From Myxococcales bacterium (GTDB taxonomy: Bacteria; Myxococcota; UBA727; GCA-2721815), in the NCBI GenBank assembly GCA_002721815.1, contig PBLQ01000061.1:44905-108904 (forward strand): a stretch of DNA of 64,000 bases, read 5' to 3'. The position numbers and the translations under genes were made by a program. The notes under the pieces were generated by a model. That model was not told the DNA's origin and did not search any database. It saw nothing but the letters and a program-made list of their open reading frames with translations. Below are positions 55,596 through 64,000 of the stretch, in pieces (position 1 is the stretch's first letter; the number at the start of each line of letters is the position of its first letter).

Positions 55596-58082
55596 TTATG
55601 CTTGTGCGGGCGCTTGTGTTGCCACATCCATGTTCACGGCAGGGTTGCCACCCTCTAAGGCGGCTTCGAGAACTTCGTCTACCTTCTTAACGAAAATAAA
55701 CTCCATCTCGTCTTTGACATTTGGAGGAATGTCCCGGAGGTCTTTTTCGTTTCGAGCCGGCATGATGACGCGTTTCACTCCCCCACGATGGGCAGCCAGT
55801 ACTTTTTCTTTGATGCCACCCACAGGCAACACCATGCCACGCAGGGTGACTTCACCGGTCATGGCTGTGTCGGACCTGACTTGTCGGTTGGTCATTAAAG
55901 AAACCAACGCGGTGGAGATGGTGATACCAGCCGAGGGTCCGTCTTTAGGGATTGCCCCGGCGGGGAAGTGGACATGAACATCGGCTTTTTCTAAAAAGTG
56001 GGTGTCCATATCGTCAGCCAACTTAAAGTTGAGGGCGCGGGAGCGAATCCAACTTAGAGCGGCCTGTGCTGATTCCTTCATCACATCACCCAACTTTCCG
56101 GTGAGGATTAAGGAGCCCTTTCCGCCCATGCGCGTGGCTTCGATAAAGAGTAAATCGCCGCCAGCTGCAGTCCACGCCAAGCCGGTTGCCACACCTGGCA
56201 CCGAGGTCCGTTCCGCCGTTTCGTTATAAAACTTTTCGGGGCCCAAAACCTTTTCAAGTTTTTCCGTGTCCACAACGACCTTTTCAAACTCGTTGCTTTC
56301 TTGGGCAGCGACTTCCACATTCTCTTCGTCTGATTGGGTTTCTGAAGTTTCAGTGCTGTCTTTGAGGGTATGGTTGGCCACATCGACGGCCACCGAACGA
56401 CAAACCGCAGCGATTTCTCTTTCGAGATTACGCACGCCCGCTTCCCGCGTGTAGGACGTGGCGATTTTCAAGATGGTTTCATCTGGAAAGTCGATGTGCT
56501 CATCGGTGATGCCGTGCTCCTTCACCTGTTTGGGAATCAAGTGTTGCTTGGCAATGTTTTCTTTTTCTTCGAAAGTGTAGCCCGGCAATTCGATGATTTC
56601 CATACGGTCCCGCAAGGGGGCCGGAATGGTGTCGGCTTGGTTGGCGGTGGCAATGAACAATACTTTAGACAGGTCGAAAGGAACGTCTAAATAATGGTCG
56701 CTGAATGTGTTGTTTTGTTCGGGGTCGAGAACTTCGAGCAGCGCTGAAGAAGGATCTCCACGGAAATCACTGCCCAACTTATCGATTTCATCGAAGAGAA
56801 AAACAGGATTGTGGGAACCCGACTTTTTCATTCCTTGGATGATACGACCCGGCAAAGCGCCAATATAGGTCCGACGGTGGCCACGAATTTCGGCTTCGTC
56901 TCGCACGCCACCTAAGGCGATACGGTGGAACTTTCGGCCCAGAGCGTCTGCGATGGAGCGGCCCAAGGATGTTTTACCGACCCCAGGAGGGCCAAGGAAA
57001 CAAAGAATGGGGCCTTTCATATCGTCTTTCAACTTACGCACGGCCAAATATTCGATGATGCGTTTTTTGACTTTTTCAAGACCGTAATGGTCATCATCGA
57101 GTTGGTTTTTGGCGTTGTTCAAATCTAAATTGTCTTCGGTGTATTGGTGCCATGGGATATCTGCGAGCCATTCGAGATAGGTGCGCGCCACGGTGTATTC
57201 CGCTTGACTGGGTTGCATGTTTCTCATGCGGCGCAACTCGCGTTGGGCTGCCTTTTGTGCTTCCTCGGTCAAATCGGTTTCGCTGAGCCGACGTTCCAGC
57301 TCATCGATGCCATTTTCGTCATCATCTCTGTCACCCAATTCGTCTTTGATGGCTTTGAGCTGTTGTCGCAAGTAGTACTCGCGTTGTGTACGACTCATTT
57401 CACCTTTGACCTGTGAATTGATTTTATTAGAGAGTTTCAAAACTTCGTATTGGCGACTCAACAGTTCTAAAACTTTTTTGAGCCGGCGTTTCAGCTGAAC
57501 GGCCTCGAGAATCTCTTGCTTTTCTTCGATGGTGGCGTCGATATTGGCGGTGATCAAATCGGCCAAGTGCCCCCCATCATTGATGGATTCGAGAAGCTGT
57601 TTGGCCATCACTGGAATCTCCGGCAACATGTCGATGACTTCTCGAGCGGTGGTCTTTAAATTCAAAGACAGCGCTTCCACTTCCACATCGCCGGTACCTT
57701 CGTCTAAGCGAGGAGTGATGGTGGCGGTGAAATAGGGCTCTTCCTGGGTAAACTGATTAATTTCGAACCGAGAAATCCCTTCCACCACGATGTTGAACCC
57801 GTCTTTGCCGGTTCGCGCCAGTTTGATCACTCTGGCCACTGTGCCGATACGGTACAGGTCTTCTATGGTGGGGTTATCGATTTCGGGCGCTTTTTGCGTG
57901 ATGATGCCGAGTAACCCACTGTCGCGGGTGGTCTCTTCGATCAAGCGAATGGTTTTGGCGCGACCGATGGTTAAAGGCATCACCGCACCTGGGAAAAACA
58001 CGCTGTTTCGCAGGGGCAGGATGGGCAATTCGCTGGGCAGGTCTTGAGGGTTGATTTCGGGTTTACCTGATGAGGATGTCAC
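55596..58082 (-). CDS. lon: ATP-dependent protease Lon
   Basis: 828 residues from a GTG at 58082 with GGAGG 7 bases upstream; the ATG at 58100 would contain that site. Order: N-terminal LON domain ([19 protein letters not shown]), coiled-coil region ([19 protein letters not shown]), AAA domain with GPPGVGKTS and [10 protein letters not shown], and the C-terminal protease domain with catalytic Ser in KDGPSAG and Lys in GGIKEKVL. An insert of about 30 acidic residues before the protease domain (about 575-610) is unusual. Degrades misfolded and regulatory proteins. Confidence 0.96.
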   Translation of the reverse strand: MTSSSGKPEINPQDLPSELPILPLRNSVFFPGAVMPLTIGRAKTIRLIEETTRDSGLLGIITQKAPEIDNPTIEDLYRIGTVARVIKLARTGKDGFNIVVEGISRFEINQFTQEEPYFTATITPRLDEGTGDVEVEALSLNLKTTAREVIDMLPEIPVMAKQLLESINDGGHLADLITANIDATIEEKQEILEAVQLKRRLKKVLELLSRQYEVLKLSNKINSQVKGEMSRTQREYYLRQQLKAIKDELGDRDDDENGIDELERRLSETDLTEEAQKAAQRELRRMRNMQPSQAEYTVARTYLEWLADIPWHQYTEDNLDLNNAKNQLDDDHYGLEKVKKRIIEYLAVRKLKDDMKGPILCFLGPPGVGKTSLGRSIADALGRKFHRIALGGVRDEAEIRGHRRTYIGALPGRIIQGMKKSGSHNPVFLFDEIDKLGSDFRGDPSSALLEVLDPEQNNTFSDHYLDVPFDLSKVLFIATANQADTIPAPLRDRMEIIELPGYTFEEKENIAKQHLIPKQVKEHGITDEHIDFPDETILKIATSYTREAGVRNLEREIAAVCRSVAVDVANHTLKDSTETSETQSDEENVEVAAQESNEFEKVVVDTEKLEKVLGPEKFYNETAERTSVPGVATGLAWTAAGGDLLFIEATRMGGKGSLILTGKLGDVMKESAQAALSWIRSRALNFKLADDMDTHFLEKADVHVHFPAGAIPKDGPSAGITISTALVSLMTNRQVRSDTAMTGEVTLRGMVLPVGGIKEKVLAAHRGGVKRVIMPARNEKDLRDIPPNVKDEMEFIFVKKVDEVLEAALEGGNPAVNMDVATQAPAQA

Positions 58083-58114
58083 GTTCTTTCCTCCGTGCAT
58101 TGGGTTTGGTTAAA

Positions 58115-58142
58115 AATATAAGCCCTTTGGGGCAGAAGACAA
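58115..58142 (-). promoter_or_regulatory. Candidate sigma-70 promoter of lon
   Basis: On the minus strand TTGTCT (plus 58137-58142) and TATATT (58115-58120) are separated by 16 bases, giving an expected start near 58108, about 26 bases before the GTG. I see no good heat-shock sigma-32 match. Confidence 0.5.
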
Positions 58143-58199
58143 GCAATCTACCCACAAAAGAAAACGGACGTTAGAGTCAAAAACTTGAGCCCCTACTCA

Positions 58200-59813
58200 T
58201 TATTGGGGGATCAAAATGTCAAAATTACCAATGGCGTCCGTCAAAGTCTCTCCAAGCCACCGAAATTGTTGGCTTGTTCCACTTTCATCGCCATTTCCAG
58301 CCTGAAACGCTTGGATGGTGGTGAGGTCTAAGGAGGTCTCGCCATCTGGATGGGAGAGCGAACCAGAAATGACCTGGGGCTCGGGAAAAACAAAATCCAA
58401 CAGGCTCAAATCGTCGGAGACAATAATTTCCTGGACATACACGGGTAAGGTGCTCCCGGGAGGCGGAACGAGCGTGACGCTGTAGGTGCCCGGGTCTAGG
58501 GTTAGGCCGTAATTGCCATCCGTGTCCGAGAGCGTTTCAAAAGCCCAGCTCGTTTTTTCGATGACCGCTGGGTTGGTGCCATTTTCTCCGCTTTTTCGGG
58601 TGAACTCCAAGGTGCTGCCGCCCACTGGAGGACCCGAGGGTGACCACACCACACCCTGTATAGATTGTCGTGCGCCCAAATGAACTGTCAGCCCACCGTC
58701 TAATTCAGAGAATCTAATGCCGTTTAGGATTTTTACTGCAACGGTAGAGGTTGGTGCCGGGACCACTGCAATGTCATAAATGATATCAGGCCACATGGCA
58801 TTCATTTGCCCCGTTTCATTGGTGGCCAGGAGCTGTTGAAAGGTCCCTTTGCCCATGGTGCCGCTCACGTAAACTTTGGCACCGACCTCTGGTTCGCCCT
58901 CCGTGGTCAGTACCAAAATATTTGCATCGATGAGGTCAGGCCACGTCCCCAAATTAATGTCTCCAAGATCCACCACGTCATCTAAGGCGAAATCTTCAAC
59001 AAAGCTGATGGGCCACAAGGAGTCTTCTTCGACGGGTAAGATTTCAAGCTTTAAGTTTTCAAAATCACCCTCGGGCACATGGATTTCAAAATCACCGTTG
59101 TCATTGCTGCGCGCTGCTGAGGAAATTAATCTTTCGCCACTAAAGACGCGTACCTGCATGCCAGCCACACTGCTGGTGCTGCTGTCATTAGCGTCGCTGG
59201 CCACCAGTCTGCCTTTGATTAAGCGCAGGGTTTCGGGGGCCGGGAAGACGATGGGTTCACCCCAATCGGATTGAGCCACGGCCTTCATTTCCGAAAGGAA
59301 GAGCGGGGCATAAGCACTGTTTTCGGGGTAAATGGACCACCGATAGTCGATGTCTTCTACCAAGTTAAACTGAAAATATCCCATGTCATCTGTGGTGGTG
59401 GAGATGACTTGCGAACGTCCTGGGATTCCCGTGGTGGGGGTTGCAATGACGAGCGCGAGCATTCCAGTTTCGTCATGTTTTTGCAAAAGCCCTTTCATCT
59501 CGACACTGGGCTTCAAGATGAGCTCAAAACGCTCTTGGCTTTGAGGGGCGAAATCCAAGAACTGTTGGGGCAAGAGCCCCGAGTCCTCGGGGGGTTTGAC
59601 CTCAAATGAAAGGGTTTGGGTGGACTGGATGTCTTGGGGCATGCAGGTGCCGAGGACACACAGTTCGCTGGAGGTACATTCTAAATCTGTGGCGCAAGGG
59701 GCCCGGTCCACCAAAATGGGAAGCATTTGGGTGCATTGGGTCAGAGACACCAGGCAGAACGCACCAAAAACGAACCGTTTCAAGTGTTTTAATAAGAGGT
59801 GGCGTGGGTTCAT
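58200..59813 (-). CDS. Lipoprotein with carboxypeptidase-regulatory-like repeats
   Basis: 537 residues. The signal peptide ends in the lipobox LTQC (Cys27). A Cys knot follows (CATDLECTSSELCVLGTC), then several beta-sandwich repeats of the carboxypeptidase-regulatory-like type: GDFEIHVPEG, GNYGLTLDPGTYSVTLVPP and GNFDILIPQ mark the strand ends. No protease domain. These modules are common in surface lipoproteins of the group and may bind glycans. Its start overlaps the stop of the preceding gene (ATGA), so the pair is coupled. Confidence 0.78.
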   Translation of the reverse strand: MNPRHLLLKHLKRFVFGAFCLVSLTQCTQMLPILVDRAPCATDLECTSSELCVLGTCMPQDIQSTQTLSFEVKPPEDSGLLPQQFLDFAPQSQERFELILKPSVEMKGLLQKHDETGMLALVIATPTTGIPGRSQVISTTTDDMGYFQFNLVEDIDYRWSIYPENSAYAPLFLSEMKAVAQSDWGEPIVFPAPETLRLIKGRLVASDANDSSTSSVAGMQVRVFSGERLISSAARSNDNGDFEIHVPEGDFENLKLEILPVEEDSLWPISFVEDFALDDVVDLGDINLGTWPDLIDANILVLTTEGEPEVGAKVYVSGTMGKGTFQQLLATNETGQMNAMWPDIIYDIAVVPAPTSTVAVKILNGIRFSELDGGLTVHLGARQSIQGVVWSPSGPPVGGSTLEFTRKSGENGTNPAVIEKTSWAFETLSDTDGNYGLTLDPGTYSVTLVPPPGSTLPVYVQEIIVSDDLSLLDFVFPEPQVISGSLSHPDGETSLDLTTIQAFQAGNGDESGTSQQFRWLGETLTDAIGNFDILIPQ

Positions 59814-60481
59814 TCTTCACCTCCGCAATCGCTCACTTCCAGCATTTCAATGAGCCAGTACATGTGATCTTCGTTGCCATCTTCGGGGAGGACCAAGGGG
59901 TCATTGTCTTCGGTAAATCTGGGATCGGAATAAGGCCGGTCGGCCACGTAGAGTTCGAGAATGTGGGTGTCATCAGTGAAAGCGTTAAGCGGTCCTAAAT
60001 TCGAGATCAGGACATCTCGGTCCAGTGAAAACGTGGGTATGGTTCGCATGCGCTGGAGCGGTGTGCTCGGGGGAATGGTACCGCTTTTGAGCGGGTTTTT
60101 TCGTAGGGCATCGGTGACTTCGTAGTCGAGGAACCACTGGTAGTAGAGGGTGTCATCCAAATCCAAGTCAGAAACTTCGGGGATGCTAAATTCGGTGGGT
60201 GGACACGCATCTTCACTGCTGCCCAAAAGCACTTGCACCAAATTTTGTCCGGGTTGTGGGCTCACTGAGCGCACCTGGATCGTCGGAGGTGAATTCTCTC
60301 CGGGTTCGTAGATTGAGACCGACTGGGTGTCTAAGCAGGCCATTTCCAACATTCCTCCAACCATAAATAGAATACGAAAGGCGCGCCAAAACCTTGGTTT
60401 TAGCGTAAGTGCTCGATTTTTAGGGATAACATTCAAACCCAAAGCCCGTCTTGCCTCTCGAAAATGGGTCAAATGCGACAT
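59810..60481 (-). CDS. Putative lipoprotein coupled to the carboxypeptidase-like lipoprotein
   Basis: About 223 residues from the ATG at 60481; TTG codons at 60535, 60442 or 60436 are also possible and the last two give a tidier signal peptide. A hydrophobic stretch ending in EMAC (around residue 48 from this start) looks like a non-standard lipobox. The mature part is acidic, with SVSPQPGQN, LDLDDTLYYQWFLDYE and HILELYVADRPY strands, perhaps an Ig-like fold. No family recognised. It lies downstream of the sigma-54 activator on the same strand. Confidence 0.6.
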   Translation of the reverse strand: MSHLTHFREARRALGLNVIPKNRALTLKPRFWRAFRILFMVGGMLEMACLDTQSVSIYEPGENSPPTIQVRSVSPQPGQNLVQVLLGSSEDACPPTEFSIPEVSDLDLDDTLYYQWFLDYEVTDALRKNPLKSGTIPPSTPLQRMRTIPTFSLDRDVLISNLGPLNAFTDDTHILELYVADRPYSDPRFTEDNDPLVLPEDGNEDHMYWLIEMLEVSDCGGEE

Positions 60482-60556
60482 TTGCGTCGCGTTTGCCCCT
60501 GAGACTTTGTGGCACAGATGCCCTAAAACGGGCAAGAAATAAGGGGTTTGAGGCGC

Positions 60557-62347
60557 TTATTGGCGTTCGGTTTCTAGGTGGCGAAAGATGGTGCGCGGGT
60601 CCACCCCAAGTGCCTTGGCGGTTTGGGTGCGGTTGCCCTGGTGCTTGGTCAGTGCTTCGTTAATGTAGCGGCGCCGAAAATTTTCGATGGCTTCATTGAG
60701 CGGCAAGACGGCCTCAAAATCTTCGTTTTGAAAGTCCAAATCTTCGGGTTTCACGGTCTTGTTGTCACATAGAACCACGGCCCTTTTGATTTTGTTTTCT
60801 AGTTGCCGCACATTGCCGGGCCATCCGTATTGCAACAATGCATTTTTGGCTTTTGGAGAGAAGCTATTCACTTTTTGACCATACTCTGATGCATATTTTT
60901 CCAGTAAAAATTGGGCCAGCACCAAGATGTCGTCGCCTCGTTCAGCTAAGGGGGGGAGGTGCAACTGAATGACGTTCAAACGGTAATAAAGATCTTCTCT
61001 GAATTCATTTTTAGCTACCATTTCTTCGAGATTGCGGTGGGTGGCGGCGAGCACGCGAATATCAACTTTTTGGGGTTTGGTGTCACCCACTTTGGTGACC
61101 ATTTGATCTTGCAAAACGCGCAAGAGTTTGGCCTGAAGCGGGAAGGGCATTTCACCGATTTCATCCAAAAACAGGGTTCCGCCATCGGCCTGCGCAAAAC
61201 GCCCCTGTCGGGTTTGGGTAGCGCCGGTAAAGGCCCCTTTCACGTGCCCGAACAATTCACTTTCCAGCAAGTTTTCTGGGATGGCACCACAGTTAATGAC
61301 CTCGAACGGCCCCTTTTGGCGCCTGGAACGTTGGTGAATTTCTCTGGCAATGAGTTCTTTGCCTGTACCCGTGGCCCCGAGCACAAGCACGGTCACGTCA
61401 GTGGGGGCGACGCGATCGATTTGCGAAAAGACGATGTTCATTTCGTTGCTGGCACCGACCAATTGACCGTATTTTTGAGATGCGATTGTTTTTTCGAGGT
61501 CCGAAGTTCGCTTTTGCAGCGTGTCAATGTCCAATGCATTTTGCACCAGCAAGCCCGACTGGGTCGCAAAAAGGGCAAGGACTTCCATGGCCGCCTCGTC
61601 AAAAGCTTTGACCGTATTTTGATTTCCCACGTACAATACACCCAGCAATTTTTGGGCGTAAAGAAGGGGAACGCACATGACCGACGTTAGCTGCAGATTA
61701 ATCACTGATGTCGATGAGTTAAAGTGCGTATCATTGAGTGCGTTTTGAACCAATAATGGTTTTTGGGTGTCTAACACCTGCTTCACGATGGTGTCACTCA
61801 TTTGGGAAACGGCTTCATTAAGGGATTCGCCCTCGAAGTTACGGGCCACCTGAATCTTGGGATTATTGTGTTCAGAGAGGACCAGAAAGCCTTTTTGCGC
61901 TCCGGTCAGATGGAGTACTTCATCCATGAGCGTTTCAAACAAAGACTCTACGTTTTCGGTATGTGCAAGCTTTTGTGAAAAAGAAACCAATCCGCGATAG
62001 GCTTCGGTGGGAATGGCTTCGGGGGCCACTTCTTCTCTCGTGCGATTGCTGGCGGGAAGGGGTTTTTTACGGAACATGAGTTCCATGCCACCCACACTGA
62101 ATACATCGCCATCCTGCAGTTGGGTTTTGCGAATTTTTTTACCATGAACCTGAATGTTGACGCCTCGGGAAACCGTGCTGAGCGTATATTGGGTGCCATC
62201 GAAATGGATGTGCGCCGCAGTGCTTGGCAACTCGGAAGAAGGAATCACCACATCATTATCGGCTGCAGCGCCCAGAGTGGTGATTGGCTTAAACAGCCCC
62301 ACATTGACCTTTTGTCCGTCATTTTTCACATCGACTAAGAACGCCAT
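60557..62347 (-). CDS. Sigma-54-dependent activator with FHA and GAF domains
   Basis: 596 residues. N-terminal FHA (about 10-95; a degenerate core, without clear Arg/Ser-His phospho-Thr motif), GAF (about 125-285), AAA+ central domain (about 295-530) with Walker A GATGTGKE, the GAFTGA loop that contacts sigma-54, and DEIGEMPF Walker B. The C-terminal Fis-type helix-turn-helix shows [20 protein letters not shown]. It should activate -24/-12 promoters in response to a phosphorylation or small-molecule cue. The target is unknown; downstream lipoprotein genes are candidates. Confidence 0.93.
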   Translation of the reverse strand: MAFLVDVKNDGQKVNVGLFKPITTLGAAADNDVVIPSSELPSTAAHIHFDGTQYTLSTVSRGVNIQVHGKKIRKTQLQDGDVFSVGGMELMFRKKPLPASNRTREEVAPEAIPTEAYRGLVSFSQKLAHTENVESLFETLMDEVLHLTGAQKGFLVLSEHNNPKIQVARNFEGESLNEAVSQMSDTIVKQVLDTQKPLLVQNALNDTHFNSSTSVINLQLTSVMCVPLLYAQKLLGVLYVGNQNTVKAFDEAAMEVLALFATQSGLLVQNALDIDTLQKRTSDLEKTIASQKYGQLVGASNEMNIVFSQIDRVAPTDVTVLVLGATGTGKELIAREIHQRSRRQKGPFEVINCGAIPENLLESELFGHVKGAFTGATQTRQGRFAQADGGTLFLDEIGEMPFPLQAKLLRVLQDQMVTKVGDTKPQKVDIRVLAATHRNLEEMVAKNEFREDLYYRLNVIQLHLPPLAERGDDILVLAQFLLEKYASEYGQKVNSFSPKAKNALLQYGWPGNVRQLENKIKRAVVLCDNKTVKPEDLDFQNEDFEAVLPLNEAIENFRRRYINEALTKHQGNRTQTAKALGVDPRTIFRHLETERQ

Positions 62348-62420
62348 TTTGACCCTTCCGGTTTCAGAAGGGCAGCATGCCCATTCGATGGCGCCCGTGC
62401 AAGAGCGTGCGGGCGGTTTT

Positions 62421-63239
62421 TTAGTTCTTCTTCGGTTTTTTTGGGGCTTGGGGCTTTTCGCTCTCCTCGCTGTGGATCAGCTTCCAGTTCCAAATGGAAT
62501 CCACCACCCCAGTGAGGTATACTCCCAAAAACAGAACAGCGGAGCCGATTTGGAAGTTTTGTAGAAGTTCATATTGTTGTTGATCGGCTTCACTGCTGAC
62601 CAAGGCGTTGGTTCCAGCCACCAGGTAATTTTGTTTGCTCCAGTAGGACGCGACGTTGGTGACCAGTAATCCCACCTCGGTAATGGCAAATGCAGCAACT
62701 TTCATGGCTGAATCGCCGTTTTGATGCTGACCATAACCAAAAGGAACAAAGTTGGTGGTAAAGGGAACCCTTCGCTGGGTGATGACTTTTTCCACCACGA
62801 TAATCTTTTCTTTGCCGCTGGTTTGCTCTCTGGCCCTTTGCAGTTCTTCCGACTGCTGTTGCATTTCTTTTTGTCTTTTCTGAAACGCTTCCATCAAAGG
62901 AGGCGGCGTGATGAAAGGGTCCATTTCGTAGTCTGGTTTTAAAAAGAGAATGCGACTCAATTCTTGTTCTGCGCGTTCCTCATTGCCTTGGTCAAAGGCG
63001 CACAGGGCAGAGAGACGATGGGCTTCCAAAATATCTGCTACCGCATCGAGTCGCCCAGGTTCGGTTAAACCGGCCAACGATTTAAGAACGGCCGGGCAAT
63101 CACCGTATTCGAATTGATTTTTTGCTCTTTGCAGTCGTTGTTTGTCTGATAAGTCGGTGAGCGGTTCTCCTTGCGCCAGCCCACTCACCGAGAAAAGAAC
63201 CATCCAAAACAATACAAAGAGACTGAGGGGCTTGATCAT
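62421..63239 (-). CDS. Secreted TPR-like membrane-anchored protein
   Basis: 272 residues. Signal peptide to about residue 24. A helical repeat region (25-115) ends in LKPDYEMDPFITPPPLMEAF, then a Gln/Glu-rich coiled coil (about 117-145), a conserved-looking VPFGYGQHQNGD segment and two C-terminal membrane helices (about 180-200, 232-252). The repeat and PDYxxDP motif match the protein at 54549-55475. Its start overlaps the stop of the right-edge gene by ATGA, implying joint expression. Confidence 0.75.
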   Translation of the reverse strand: MIKPLSLFVLFWMVLFSVSGLAQGEPLTDLSDKQRLQRAKNQFEYGDCPAVLKSLAGLTEPGRLDAVADILEAHRLSALCAFDQGNEERAEQELSRILFLKPDYEMDPFITPPPLMEAFQKRQKEMQQQSEELQRAREQTSGKEKIIVVEKVITQRRVPFTTNFVPFGYGQHQNGDSAMKVAAFAITEVGLLVTNVASYWSKQNYLVAGTNALVSSEADQQQYELLQNFQIGSAVLFLGVYLTGVVDSIWNWKLIHSEESEKPQAPKKPKKN

Positions 63240-64000
63240 GGAGTGGCCTCTGGCAATAAGTTGACTTGTAATCGGGTGGGTTTACCCGCAATAAATTTTA
63301 CCGGTACGGTTTTAGGAATAAAGCCTTTTTTGTGGATGGTGACATCCATGTCCCAGCGAGGTGTTTTGTCAGGGAGCGGAATCTTCATCGGATCTTTTTG
63401 ACTCTTGGCGATGGTGCCTTTGCTGTTTTTGCCAATCCCCACGATGGCATCTTTTGGGGTACCCATAACGACCAGCGTTGCAGGTTTCATTTTATCAAGA
63501 TTTACTTCGATGGGCTTGATCCGGCCTTTCGATTTCACAATGACGGTTTTTTCAACTTTAGAGGCATACTGATTTTCAAACTTAAGCCGGTGCTTTCCCA
63601 AAGGAAGCTTCATGGTCAATGCCCGTTTGTTTTTTGCGACTTTTTTACCATTCACATAAATATCAGCAAAAGAGTTCACCCGCATGGCCACTCTTCTTTT
63701 GGTAATGTTTTTTTTCGGTGCTTTTTTGGTGCTGGACGCCGCCTTGATTGGACTGGCCGCTTTGGGGGGCGGTGGGATGAGCGATTTGCCATTGTCGATG
63801 TCACCAAGGTCATCGACCACAGTCGGCGGCTCCGTTTTCACGGGTTTGGGTTGGGTGTCTTGAGGGTTGGGGTACCAAGAAAAGAGCAAGATGACGCCCA
63901 CCACCAGAGCCAAGGGAAACACCGTCAGTGCGATCAGTTGCCAGCGGGGTTTTTGGCCTTGGGCTTCAATCTGCTCCAAGAGTTGTTGGGCCTGTTGATC
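63236..64000 (-). CDS. PEGA-type membrane protein, probably C-terminal part of a Ser/Thr kinase (partial)
   Basis: The frame is open to the right edge, so the N-terminus is missing; the TTG at 63979 is probably internal. Visible are a Gln-rich helix, one membrane helix (IALTVFPLALVVGVILLFSW), a Pro/Lys linker and two PEGA-like segments (FADIYVNGKKVAKNKRAL; a KKGFIPKTVPVKFIAG repeat). This is the same layout as the kinase at 24116-27061, so a cytoplasmic kinase domain outside the window is likely but unseen. It is coupled to the TPR-like gene. Confidence 0.75.
   Translation of the reverse strand, partial: DQQAQQLLEQIEAQGQKPRWQLIALTVFPLALVVGVILLFSWYPNPQDTQPKPVKTEPPTVVDDLGDIDNGKSLIPPPPKAASPIKAASSTKKAPKKNITKRRVAMRVNSFADIYVNGKKVAKNKRALTMKLPLGKHRLKFENQYASKVEKTVIVKSKGRIKPIEVNLDKMKPATLVVMGTPKDAIVGIGKNSKGTIAKSQKDPMKIPLPDKTPRWDMDVTIHKKGFIPKTVPVKFIAGKPTRLQVNLLPEATP

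Noticed and set aside
1..64000. CRISPR array, insertion sequence, prophage or integron
   Set aside because: No regularly spaced repeats, transposase, integrase or phage structural genes were seen.

Overview
The window looks like a stretch of chromosome from a Myxococcota-type bacterium (a former 'Deltaproteobacterium'), of middling G+C by eye. The clues are two proteins ending in MYXO-CTERM-like tails (Cys, one membrane helix, Arg cluster), transmembrane Ser/Thr kinases of the PEGA type, a sigma-54 activator with an FHA domain, many large Asp/Cys-rich lipoproteins, and a sigma-70 region-4-only DNA-binding protein. No phage, insertion sequence, CRISPR array or rRNA is visible. One tRNA gene, tRNA-Leu(UAG), is present. 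Several genes start at GTG or TTG with a good ribosome binding site, and many neighbours overlap by ATGA.

Layout. 1-9.5 kb is housekeeping: a cut lipoprotein with a nuclease-like fold, RNase J, a small acidic protein, a UPF0158 protein, a lipoprotein, TruA, a 460-base structured intergenic region, TatB and TatC, MiaB, trigger factor and tRNA-Leu. 9.5-16.8 kb holds a PrkA-type kinase, a large lipoprotein, PurH and a sigma-region-4-like regulator. 16.9-22.1 kb has a small membrane protein with uracil-DNA glycosylase and an exported protein, facing a riboflavin operon: ribE, a ribBA gene with a degenerate cyclohydrolase half, ribH, nusB and a lone M17 N-terminal domain. 22.5-31.4 kb holds ComM, a PEGA-type kinase, citrate synthase and a secreted matrixin protease with a secreted partner. 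31.4-37 kb is a glycan operon: GT2, asparagine synthase, an anchored protein and a GT-C enzyme.

37-42.4 kb carries a xanthine dehydrogenase-type pair and an HDOD protein with a long Glu/Tyr-rich tail. 42.4-47.6 kb is one co-oriented run in which a double-FHA protein, a histidine kinase and a LuxR-type regulator precede a soluble lytic transglycosylase, suggesting control of wall turnover. 47.8-49 kb is a ThiF/MoeB-like E1 enzyme with a JAMM protease but no visible ubiquitin-like partner. 49.1-51.6 kb is a protein with both a lipobox and a MYXO-CTERM-like tail. 51.7-64 kb is all on the minus strand: an RND/MMPL exporter with a lipoprotein and a TPR-like protein, Lon, a pair of lipoproteins, an FHA-GAF-sigma-54 activator, a second TPR-like protein and the C-terminal part of a PEGA-type membrane protein at the right edge.

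The themes are Ser/Thr phosphorylation read by FHA domains, and an elaborate envelope. The least explained parts are the structured region before tatB, the E1-JAMM pair, the FHA/two-component/transglycosylase operon, and the 12-kb envelope-signalling block at the right.
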